Shown: one piece after another, positions 1 to 6,146 of the stretch
Numbering within the stretch: the first letter of the stretch is position 1
Layout of the letters: every line of letters starts with the position of its first letter
Assembly (NCBI GenBank): GCA_041736705.1
Contig: JBGSTC010000005.1
Coordinates: 1-35,113 of the forward strand
Origin: GWE2-51-13 sp041736705
GTDB lineage: Bacteria > Bacillota_I > Bacilli_A > Erysipelotrichales > Erysipelotrichaceae
Direction of reading: 5' to 3'
DNA: 35,113 bases
The notes under the pieces: generated by a model
What the model saw: the letters and a program-made list of their open reading frames with translations, nothing else
Told to the model about the DNA's origin: nothing
The model's database searches: none
Position numbers and translations under genes: made by a program

Positions 1-55
1 ACGGATTTCCTTTTAATGCTTCGATTTCTTCCTGGGTGAATCTTACTTTTGCCAT
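1..55 (-). CDS. Probable IS OrfA-like protein, N-terminal fragment
   Basis: An ATG at 53-55 on the minus strand follows an AAGAGGATG ribosome binding site and opens an 18-codon frame, MAKVRFTQEEIEALKGNP, that continues beyond the window. The charged start resembles the helix-turn-helix OrfA proteins that precede the integrase frame in many Firmicutes IS3 elements; this is from memory of the family and is not a strong match over so few residues. A different small protein cannot be excluded. Confidence 0.4.
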   Translation of the reverse strand, partial: MAKVRFTQEEIEALKGNP

Positions 56-84
56 TTTTCATCCTCTTTTCTTAGTATAGTAAA

Positions 85-132
85 ACCCCATAGGGGAGTC
101 ACGTGTTTTATTTCGTGTCTACTCTATGGGGT
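85..132 (-). terminator. Hairpin downstream of alcohol dehydrogenase, inside the IS end
   Basis: ACCCCATAG (85-93) and CTATGGGGT (124-132) form a perfect 9-bp stem, with weaker inner pairing. On the minus strand the stem is followed by TTTTAC, so it could end transcription from the dehydrogenase gene. It appears to lie inside the IS, so the gene may have borrowed the IS hairpin as its terminator. Confidence 0.45.
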
Positions 133-158
133 ACAGTTTACTTGAAGTCGCCTTCTGA

Positions 159-1319
159 CTATTTACACGCGTGTAGAATCTCGATGACATCTTTTTCGTT
201 CATCGGTACATAGGCATAGGCCAGTCCGCCGAGTTCGACGGCTTTTTTCGCCATCGTTTCGAATTTCGATTCATCGATGCCGACCTCATGCAAGGTCATC
301 GGAATCTTCAAGGTCTCGAAGAAGGTTTCCGTCGCATCGATCGCCGCGTTGGCTAGGTCGAAGCGAGGCATGTCGCTGGGGAGTTTCCAAACGTTGACGC
401 CGTATTCGCAGAACTTTTCGACGGTGTTTTCGTTGAGGATATGTCTCATCCACGGCGGGGTAAGGATGGCCAATCCGATGCCATGGGTCAAATCGTAATA
501 GGCACTCAGCTCGTGTTCGATCGGATGGACGGACCAGGCACCGTTCTTGCCGCTTCCCAAGAGTCCGTTCAATGCCAGTGAACTCGCCCAGGCCAGGTTC
601 GCACGGGCGCTATAGTCCTCGGGATACGTCATGGCGATCGGAGCGTACTTGATGACCGTCAACAAGATGGCTTCCGCCATCCGGTCTTGGACATAGGCAT
701 CCGGTGTCCGTTTGAAATAACTTTCCAAGACATGGGAGAAGATGTCGGCACTCCCGGCGGCCGTCTGTTTTGCCGGTAAGGTATAAAGATAGGTCGGATC
801 GACGATCGACGTTTGCGGGATGGTCGACCACGCCCCCGTACCCCTCTTCACCTGGGTTTCCGTATTCGTGATGACCGCGCCTTTGTTCATTTCGGAACCC
901 GTACCGGCCATCGTCAAGACGGTTACGATCGGCAATGCCTTGGTGATCTTGCTTGAATTCTCAACCAAATCCCAAGCGTTCCCATCATAGAAGGTCGCCG
1001 CGGCGACCACTTTACTACAGTCGATGACGCTACCGCCCCCGACCGCCAAAATCACGTCGACGTTATGCGCCAGACAAAGATCACGACCCCGTTCGACCGT
1101 CGTCAGGTGCGGGTTGGGTTCGATATCGGAGAAATCGATGACGTTGAACTCGCTCAACAAGCTTTGGATCGAATCGTAGATCCCGTTTTTCTTGATGCTT
1201 CCCGATCCATACGCCAATAATACGTTCTTCCCGTACTTTGAAAGTACCGCGGGAAGCTGTTGGATTTGTCCCTTACCGAATAAGATTTCGGTGTATGCAT
1301 GAAATTTAAAGTTATCCAT
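159..1319 (-). CDS. Iron-containing alcohol dehydrogenase (YqhD/BdhA type)
   Basis: Cytoplasmic NAD(P)H-dependent alcohol/aldehyde oxidoreductase of the iron-containing ADH family, 386 residues, full family length. The nucleotide-binding GGGSVID lies at 94-100. Metal ligands D192, H196, H265 and H279 have the same spacing as the iron/zinc ligands of E. coli YqhD, and the context GSGKNGAWSVHPIEHELSA is typical of the YqhD/butanol dehydrogenase branch, which usually prefers NADPH and reduces short aldehydes. The start has a strong AAGGAGG site. The gene stands alone; an IS end lies about 24 bp after the stop. A promoter with a 19-bp spacer lies upstream, so control by a MerR-type regulator is possible. 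The physiological substrate is unknown. Confidence 0.93.
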   Translation of the reverse strand: MDNFKFHAYTEILFGKGQIQQLPAVLSKYGKNVLLAYGSGSIKKNGIYDSIQSLLSEFNVIDFSDIEPNPHLTTVERGRDLCLAHNVDVILAVGGGSVIDCSKVVAAATFYDGNAWDLVENSSKITKALPIVTVLTMAGTGSEMNKGAVITNTETQVKRGTGAWSTIPQTSIVDPTYLYTLPAKQTAAGSADIFSHVLESYFKRTPDAYVQDRMAEAILLTVIKYAPIAMTYPEDYSARANLAWASSLALNGLLGSGKNGAWSVHPIEHELSAYYDLTHGIGLAILTPPWMRHILNENTVEKFCEYGVNVWKLPSDMPRFDLANAAIDATETFFETLKIPMTLHEVGIDESKFETMAKKAVELGGLAYAYVPMNEKDVIEILHACK

Positions 1320-1342
1320 TTCGTCCTCCTTGATTCATCTTT

Positions 1343-1373
1343 AGTTTACTCCGTAAAGCCCACTTGAGGTCAA
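1343..1373 (-). promoter_or_regulatory. Candidate promoter of the alcohol dehydrogenase, 19-bp spacer
   Basis: On the minus strand TTGACC (1368-1373) is separated by 19 bp from TAAACT (1343-1348). A 19-bp spacer is the hallmark of MerR-activated promoters. The inverted repeat CTTGA-GG-TCAAG (1363-1374) overlaps the -35. Confidence 0.4.
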
Positions 1374-1400
1374 GCGATATCATCGAAAATGTCACAAGAT

Positions 1401-1429
1401 TCGACCTTTCCCTCCAATGAGCGTATAAT
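1401..1429 (+). promoter_or_regulatory. Sigma-A-type promoter of the YtxH-like gene
   Basis: TCGACC (1401-1406), 17-bp spacer and a consensus TATAAT (1424-1429). The leader to the start at 1539 would be about 100 nt. Confidence 0.6.
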
Positions 1430-1538
1430 GGAGCCATACCCGCACGAGAATAAACAATCCATAAACAAGTTCGTTCGCGGGAAGTCAGAGAATCATTTGC
1501 CCGACATGCGTCTACAACCACAGAAAGAAGGGTTTGAT

Positions 1539-1859
1539 ATGAGAACAAGCACCAAGGTTTTCTTAGGAGTCTCAACCCTGATCATAGCGACAGGCGCGGC
1601 GACGTACCTCTATATGAATCGTAAGGGATCATCGAAGAAACCTGAAGAACTGATCGAAGACGCGAAAGCGTTCGTCGATGAGATGAAAGAGCATGCGGAA
1701 GAGAAAATCGATGCGATGCGCTCGCCTGAACAAGAAGAGAAAATCATGCATGTGATCCGGGATGTGAAGAAGAACGTAAAGAAGACGATCGAAGATGTTG
1801 AACACGAGCTTCAATCCGCGACCGAAGATGTCGCCGAGAAACTTAAATTAGGGAACTAA
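1539..1859 (+). CDS. Small YtxH-like membrane-anchored coiled-coil protein
   Basis: A 106-residue protein with an N-terminal transmembrane helix (about residues 6-25, SxxTKVFLGVSTLIIATG context) followed by MNRKG and a long, highly charged helical tail rich in Lys, Glu and Asp (about 30-104), probably a coiled coil facing the cytoplasm. This is the architecture of YtxH/general-stress proteins of Bacilli, but no diagnostic motif is present, so the name is a resemblance only. I chose the ATG at 1539 because an AGAAGG site precedes it; the frame is open further upstream to 1389 but that part crosses the promoter. A strong terminator follows, so it is monocistronic. Confidence 0.75.
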   Translation: MRTSTKVFLGVSTLIIATGAATYLYMNRKGSSKKPEELIEDAKAFVDEMKEHAEEKIDAMRSPEQEEKIMHVIRDVKKNVKKTIEDVEHELQSATEDVAEKLKLGN

Positions 1860-1885
1860 GCTCAAAGGGCAAGACGATTCTCGAG

Positions 1886-1913
1886 AGACCGCGATAAAAA
1901 CGCGGTCTTTTTT
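1886..1913 (+). terminator. Intrinsic terminator of the YtxH-like gene
   Basis: AGACCGCG (1886-1893), 7-nt loop, CGCGGTCT (1901-1908), followed by a run of T. Confidence 0.9.
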
Positions 1914-1945
1914 CATCGACGAGAGAGTGAAGCAAGCAGAATCCA

Positions 1946-1954
1946 TGATAGAAT
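1946..1954 (+). promoter_or_regulatory. Extended -10 promoter of the MerR-type gene
   Basis: TGATAGAAT (1946-1954) is an extended -10 element; no convincing -35 is visible. It lies 19 nt before the start codon, so the leader is very short. Confidence 0.5.
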
Positions 1955-1972
1955 AAACATCGTGAGGTAACC

Positions 1973-2365
1973 ATGGCAACCATCGATCACATCGCGAAAC
2001 AATTCGAACTCTCCGTCCCGACGCTCCATTATTATGAGCGTGCAGGGCTTTTACCGATTATCCAGCGCAATGCGGCGGGACATCGGGACTATAGTGAAAA
2101 AGACATTGAATGGATCCGCTTGATCCAGTGTTTTCGTCGCAGCGGGATGTCGATCTCCGAAATCAAGAAGTATGTGGATCTCTGCCGAAGCGAGGAAGAC
2201 ACGATCGATCAACGCTATGAACTCTTGTTGGCACAGAAAAACAGGGTGTTGGAACAGATCGAAATCTATCAAAGCAATCTACAGGTGATTCAACGGAAAA
2301 TCGAAACCTATGCGAAAAAGAAGGAAGAGAAGCATGATCCTCTGAATCCGGTGAAGAAAAAGTAG
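1973..2365 (+). CDS. MerR-family transcriptional regulator
   Basis: A 130-residue DNA-binding regulator. The winged helix-turn-helix fills residues 1-70, with the family signature LHYYERAGLLP (about 18-28) and RDYSEKDIEWI (38-48); a helical dimerisation coiled coil follows (about 78-118). There is no cysteine cluster for metal binding; Cys53 and Cys71 are the only cysteines. It therefore resembles the AdhR/YyaN group of MerR proteins that respond to aldehydes or other small electrophiles rather than the mercury or copper sensors. Start supported by GAGGT. An alcohol dehydrogenase with a 19-bp-spacer promoter lies 650 bp away and is a plausible but unproven target. It is followed after 88 bp by an XRE regulator in the same direction. 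Confidence 0.9.
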   Translation: MATIDHIAKQFELSVPTLHYYERAGLLPIIQRNAAGHRDYSEKDIEWIRLIQCFRRSGMSISEIKKYVDLCRSEEDTIDQRYELLLAQKNRVLEQIEIYQSNLQVIQRKIETYAKKKEEKHDPLNPVKKK

Positions 2366-2369
2366 GAAT

Positions 2370-2383
2370 GCAACTTAAGTTGC
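2370..2383. promoter_or_regulatory. Perfect 14-bp palindrome between merR-like and XRE genes
   Basis: GCAACTTAAGTTGC is perfectly self-complementary and lies 4 nt after the MerR stop codon. It has no following T-run, so an operator is more likely than a terminator. The binding protein is unknown. Confidence 0.5.
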
Positions 2384-2453
2384 GTCATTGAATGGAAGGG
2401 TTGATGGGAAATTTCGTGCGTGGGATGTACACTACGACCAAGGGGGTCAATTC

Positions 2454-2996
2454 ATGACAACAGGACAGAAGATTCAGAATCGCAGGAAATCGCTTGGACT
2501 ATCACAGGATCAGTTGGCAGTGCAACTCAACGTATCGCGCCAGTCCATTTCGAAGTGGGAACAGGACATCGCCTTGCCCGATCTTCAAAACGGGGTGGAA
2601 CTCTGCCGCGTATTGGGCATGACGATCGAAGAGTTACTGCACAAAGATGATCAGGCGATAAGGGAACCTGAACTTGTCAGCGAGAATTCGTTTCAATCCG
2701 CCGAGAAGTTCGTACGGAAGACCTGGCATTTCTCAGGTTTGTATATCGCACTGCTTGGCGGTGCGATGACGCTTGGTGCCTTCTTGTTTAAAAGCATCTC
2801 GTCCGCGATGAACCAACAGGCGAACTCGATGTTCGACGGGATGTTCGGAGGGTTCGGGGATTTCTTCGGGAATCGCCCCAATGTCGCCAACGTCTTCAAT
2901 CCCGTGCTCGACGGGGCGATGGTGTTGGGCATGGTGATCCTGATCGGCGGGGTTTCACTCTTCCTCTACGGTCAATTCAAAAAGAAACAGGCATAA
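2454..2996 (+). CDS. XRE-family regulator with two C-terminal membrane helices
   Basis: A 180-residue protein. Residues 6-60 form a Cro/C1-type helix-turn-helix (QKIQNRRKSLGLSQDQLA, SRQSISKWEQ). A hydrophobic C-terminal half carries two likely membrane helices (about 95-113 and 152-172) joined by a Gly/Phe/Asn-rich loop. Membrane-tethered XRE regulators with this build occur in Firmicutes and are thought to sense envelope or metabolite signals, but the signal here is unknown. I chose the ATG at 2454 because AGGGGG sits just upstream; an in-frame upstream start at 2388 has no such site. The gene converges on the helicase gene and shares a terminator with it. Confidence 0.88.
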   Translation: MTTGQKIQNRRKSLGLSQDQLAVQLNVSRQSISKWEQDIALPDLQNGVELCRVLGMTIEELLHKDDQAIREPELVSENSFQSAEKFVRKTWHFSGLYIALLGGAMTLGAFLFKSISSAMNQQANSMFDGMFGGFGDFFGNRPNVANVFNPVLDGAMVLGMVILIGGVSLFLYGQFKKKQA

Positions 2997-3024
2997 AAAA
3001 TCCGGAAATTGCTTTCCGGATTTT
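2997..3024. terminator. Bidirectional terminator between XRE and helicase genes
   Basis: AAAATCCGGAAA (2997-3008), loop TTGC, TTTCCGGATTTT (3013-3024). It has A/T tracts on both sides and lies between two convergent stop codons, so it can serve both strands. Confidence 0.92.
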
Positions 3025-3026
3025 CT

Positions 3027-4715
3027 TTAGTTCTTTTCGGTGTAGTTGCTACGACGCGGACCTTTGGAACGATTCCCAAAGTCACGGTTACGGTCATAAC
3101 TGCCCGAACCGCCGTAGGTACGCTTTTCGTAAGGACGGTCAACGACAGGGGACAAGACCGCTTTGATCGTGTAGCCTTTGATCGTCGCTTTGTTGACTTC
3201 TTCCAAGATCGCCTTGTCATGTTGGACAGGGATCTCGACGGTCGTCGTACGTTCGCCGATACGGATCTTTCCGATATCGCGTCCGGAGATGCCGCTGGCT
3301 TCCGCGATGCAGCTCACGATGTGGGCGGCGGCGATGCCATGGGCGTTCCCGACATCCAGCGTCAGATTGGAGTAGCCCTTGTGGGTGACCACTTTCTGGA
3401 AACTGGCCGGTGATTTGATTTCTTTGAAGACATCCCCGCCGATCGTCTTGAACAACAAGGCGCGGCTGATTTCTTCCAAGGAGAATCCTTCATCGACGAG
3501 TTCTTCGACGATGCGTTTGATTTCATCCGGGACTTCTTTGGCCAAAAGCTTACGCATTTCGGTCTTCATCTGGTGGAATTTGATTTCCTGTACTTCGGCC
3601 AAGGTCGGCAAGGGTTTCTTGTTGATCTTCGCACGGGTCAAACGTTCAAGAACGTTGACCAAGTACTTCTGACGCGGCGTGATCAAGCTGATCGCGATCC
3701 CCGTCTTCCCGGCACGACCGGTACGGCCGATACGGTGGACATAGTATTCGATTTCCTGCGGTAGGTCGAAGTTGAAGACGATATCCATATCGTCGACGTC
3801 GATCCCGCGTGCTGCGACATCGGTACACACCAAGATGTTGATCTTGCGGTCTTTGAACTTCGCCATGACGATGGAGCGCATTTCTTGCTTCATGTCGCCA
3901 TGGATCGCGGCGGCGCCGTAACCCTTGCTTAACAGCAAGGAAGCGATGTCGTCGACCATTTTCTTCGTGTTACAGAAGACCATGGACAATTCAGGACGGT
4001 AGATTTCCAACAGTTGAAGCAACAAATCCTGTTTGGTGCCTTGGTTGGTTTCGTAAAGGATCTGTTCGATCGTGGATACGGTCATTTCGGACGTCTTGAT
4101 CTTGATGAATTCCGGATCCTTCATGTAGGCTTCCGTCAAATTCAAGATCGGTTGCGGCATGGTGGCGGAGAACATCACGGTTTGACGTTCTTGCGGTAGA
4201 TACGACAAGATGTCTTCGATTTCTTCGCGGAATCCCATATTCAACATTTCATCGGCTTCATCCAATACCAATACTTTCAGATCTTCGAACTTCAGGGTGT
4301 GACGATCGATATGATCTTTGATACGGCCGGGGGTTCCGACGATGATGTCTGCTCCGCTTTTCAATTCACGGATCTGTACGGAAATCGGTTGTCCTCCGTA
4401 AATGGTTACGGTGCGGACCCCTTCCGTGTATTTCGCAAACTTCCTCAGTTCCTCGGCTACTTGGATCGACAACTCGCGGGTAGGACACATAATCAGCGCT
4501 TGCGGGCGCTTCTTGTCGCTGGGAACGATCGACTGGATCAACGGTAATCCGAAGGCAGCGGTCTTTCCCGTCCCCGTTTGGCTCTGTCCGATCAAATCCA
4601 AGCCCTGCAACATGACAGGGATGGTTTTTTCTTGGATCGAGGTGGTCTGGGTATAACCCATATCCTCGACCGCTCTGAGCAGCTCGGGGGACAAATTCAG
4701 TTCATTAAAGTTCAT
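3027..4715 (-). CDS. deaD: DEAD-box ATP-dependent RNA helicase (DeaD/CsdA type)
   Basis: Cytoplasmic RNA helicase of 562 residues, acting in ribosome assembly, RNA decay or cold adaptation. All motifs are present: Q motif (about 21-33), motif I QTGTGKT (46-52), PTRELSIQ (78-85), TPGR (128-131), DEAD (152-155), SAT (183-185), then CTDVAARGID and HRIGRTGRAG. The C-terminal third contains a DbpA-type RNA-binding domain (GRDIGKIRIGERTTTVEIP) and ends in a basic Arg/Asn/Gly/Tyr-rich tail (KRTYGGSGSYDRNRD). That build matches E. coli DeaD/CsdA and Bacillus DeaD rather than the shorter CshA/CshB. The ribosome site (GAAAGAGAG) is modest. The gene is monocistronic, and a cold-shock protein gene lies 10 kb away. 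Confidence 0.95.
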   Translation of the reverse strand: MNFNELNLSPELLRAVEDMGYTQTTSIQEKTIPVMLQGLDLIGQSQTGTGKTAAFGLPLIQSIVPSDKKRPQALIMCPTRELSIQVAEELRKFAKYTEGVRTVTIYGGQPISVQIRELKSGADIIVGTPGRIKDHIDRHTLKFEDLKVLVLDEADEMLNMGFREEIEDILSYLPQERQTVMFSATMPQPILNLTEAYMKDPEFIKIKTSEMTVSTIEQILYETNQGTKQDLLLQLLEIYRPELSMVFCNTKKMVDDIASLLLSKGYGAAAIHGDMKQEMRSIVMAKFKDRKINILVCTDVAARGIDVDDMDIVFNFDLPQEIEYYVHRIGRTGRAGKTGIAISLITPRQKYLVNVLERLTRAKINKKPLPTLAEVQEIKFHQMKTEMRKLLAKEVPDEIKRIVEELVDEGFSLEEISRALLFKTIGGDVFKEIKSPASFQKVVTHKGYSNLTLDVGNAHGIAAAHIVSCIAEASGISGRDIGKIRIGERTTTVEIPVQHDKAILEEVNKATIKGYTIKAVLSPVVDRPYEKRTYGGSGSYDRNRDFGNRSKGPRRSNYTEKN

Positions 4716-5030
4716 TCAATTCTCTCTTTCTTCGTGTATGTCAAAACATACCGTCGCATTATAACACAATCCACCTTACTTTCATAGTAAATGATTCATT
4801 TCGCGGGGGAAGTTTTCACTTCATCGAAGGATAGCGGTTACACGGATCGGATTCATGAGGGAATCGCCGAAAACATCGATGGATACAACGAATCCGATCC
4901 CTGTTCGTTGATTCTTTCGAACGATAATTCCCGATTCCATGCGTTGAACCAAGCGATTGAAAGCAAGATTTACGATAGAAGGAAGTGTAGGATTATGCTA
5001 TCCTTATTCTAAAGGGAATAGGGAAAGTTC
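4716..5030. other. Intergenic region between divergent helicase and Rieske genes
   Basis: These 315 bases contain the helicase promoter near 4760 and the ribosome binding site of the Rieske gene (AGGGAAAG, about 5018). I found no convincing gene: an open frame at 4791-5012 (73 codons) has no ribosome site and no recognisable sequence. No tRNA, riboswitch or strong terminator was seen. A clear promoter for the Rieske gene is not obvious. Confidence 0.5.
4758..4763 (-). promoter_or_regulatory. -10 element of the helicase promoter
   Basis: Consensus TATAAT on the minus strand, 43 nt upstream of the helicase start. The -35 region is poor. Confidence 0.45.
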
Positions 5031-6017
5031 ATGATTCAAAATCAATGGTACGGCATCCTGGATGCGAATGAAATCAAGGTCGGGAAGTTGACCGGGGTCA
5101 CACGATGCGACGAGAAGTTGGTGTTATGGCGCAAGAAGGACGGATCGATCGCATGCATCGCCGACAAGTGCTGTCATCGAGGCGCATCGTTGTGTAAGGG
5201 TGAACTGCAGGGCGACAGTGTCGCCTGCCCGTTCCACGGGTTCGTCCATGACGCTTCCGGTAAAGTCGTATTGATTCCGGCTAACGGAAAGAACACGCCG
5301 GTCAGCGATCGCTATAAAGTAAAATCGTTCATGGTGGTCGAGAAATATGGCGTGATTTGGCTATGGTACGGGGACCCGTCGGCAGAGAAACCCGAGATCC
5401 CGTTCTTCATGGAGTTGACGCAGAAGTTCGTCTACAGCCAATTCAAGGAAGTCTGGCCGGTGCACTACTCCCGTGCGGTGGAAAACCAACTCGACGTCGT
5501 CCACTTACCTTTCGTCCATACCGATTCGATCGGACGGGGTAACCGCACCTTGGTCCATGGACCGGTGGTGACCTGGGATGAACAACGCATGACCTTCTAT
5601 GTCCACAACGTGGTCGATGACGGAAAGACATCCGCCATGAAGGCGAGCGAGATGCCGGATTATCTCAAGTATTTCAGTCTGCAGTTCCAGATGCCCAACC
5701 TTTGGCAGAACCGGATCAGCGATCAAGTCCGCATCGTTGCGATTTTCGCTCCGATCGACCAAGAGAATACGATGATCTATCTACGTTTCTATCAGTCTTT
5801 CATGCCGGTCTGGGGGATGCGCCATCTGGTCGGATTCTTCGCCAACATCGCCAACCGGCATGTCCTGCATCAGGACCGTGCGGTCGTCGTGACGCAACGT
5901 CCGATCAAGAGCGAACTGACGATGGGGGAGAACCTGATCCCGGGCGACGCCCCGATCCTGAATTTCCGTCGACGCAGAGCGGAACTTAAGGGAGAATTCA
6001 AAGGAAGAATCAAGTAA
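5031..6017 (+). CDS. Rieske [2Fe-2S] non-heme iron oxygenase, alpha-subunit type
   Basis: A 328-residue oxygenase of the aromatic-ring-hydroxylating (COG4638-like) type. The Rieske cluster ligands are visible as C47-x-H49 and C66-x-x-H69 (CPFHG). The mononuclear iron site is the family motif N152-x-x-D155-x-x-H158-x4-H163 (NQLDVVHLPFVH); the carboxylate that completes the facial triad would be further along. Such enzymes use O2 and electrons from a separate ferredoxin or reductase, none of which is encoded nearby. No signal peptide, so cytoplasmic. The gene is transcribed alone, ending at a good terminator. Substrate unknown; demethylation, hydroxylation or ring cleavage are all possible. Finding it in a fermentative-looking Gram-positive is unusual. 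Confidence 0.9.
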   Translation: MIQNQWYGILDANEIKVGKLTGVTRCDEKLVLWRKKDGSIACIADKCCHRGASLCKGELQGDSVACPFHGFVHDASGKVVLIPANGKNTPVSDRYKVKSFMVVEKYGVIWLWYGDPSAEKPEIPFFMELTQKFVYSQFKEVWPVHYSRAVENQLDVVHLPFVHTDSIGRGNRTLVHGPVVTWDEQRMTFYVHNVVDDGKTSAMKASEMPDYLKYFSLQFQMPNLWQNRISDQVRIVAIFAPIDQENTMIYLRFYQSFMPVWGMRHLVGFFANIANRHVLHQDRAVVVTQRPIKSELTMGENLIPGDAPILNFRRRRAELKGEFKGRIK

Positions 6018-6022
6018 GTCAG

Positions 6023-6051
6023 GACGGGTGTGAAGAACTCCCGTCTTTTTT
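6023..6051 (+). terminator. Intrinsic terminator of the Rieske gene
   Basis: GACGGG (6023-6028) pairs with CCCGTC (6040-6045), followed by six T. Confidence 0.85.
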
Positions 6052-6071
6052 AGAAAATTGCTTCACAAGGC

Positions 6072-6100
6072 TTGAAATCAACGGATAAAAAAGGTATAAC
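6072..6100 (+). promoter_or_regulatory. Sigma-A promoter of htpG
   Basis: TTGAAA (6072-6077), 17-bp spacer, TATAAC (6095-6100). The expected transcription start (about 6107) falls inside the CIRCE operator. Confidence 0.85.
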
Positions 6101-6104
6101 TTAC

Positions 6105-6131
6105 TTAGCACTCTAGTAATGTAAGTGCTAA
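6105..6131. promoter_or_regulatory. CIRCE operator (HrcA binding site) before htpG
   Basis: TTAGCACTC (6105-6113), exactly 9 nt, AAGTGCTAA (6123-6131). The CIRCE consensus is TTAGCACTC-N9-GAGTGCTAA, so only one base differs. The site covers the expected transcription start and ends 15 nt before the ATG, an ideal place for repression by HrcA, which releases DNA on heat shock. Confidence 0.93.
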
Positions 6132-6146
6132 AATTGGGAGGAAAGC

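Larger units (their letters stand above)
1..135 (-). mobile_element. 5' end of an IS3-like insertion sequence (partial)
   Basis: Read on the minus strand, the element seems to begin at about 135 with TGTACCCC, which fits the TG...CA ends of IS3-family elements, and runs off the left edge. It contains the start of an OrfA-like gene (1-55) and a perfect 9-bp inverted repeat (85-93 and 124-132). The end resembles, with one gap, the IS end at 34778 (TGTCCCCTT...GGACA). That the element is IS3-like is inferred from the end, the OrfA-like start and the sure IS3 fragment at the right edge. The exact boundary is uncertain. Confidence 0.45.

Noticed and set aside
4791..5012. 73-codon open frame between helicase and Rieske genes
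   Set aside because: No ribosome binding site and no recognisable or gene-like sequence.
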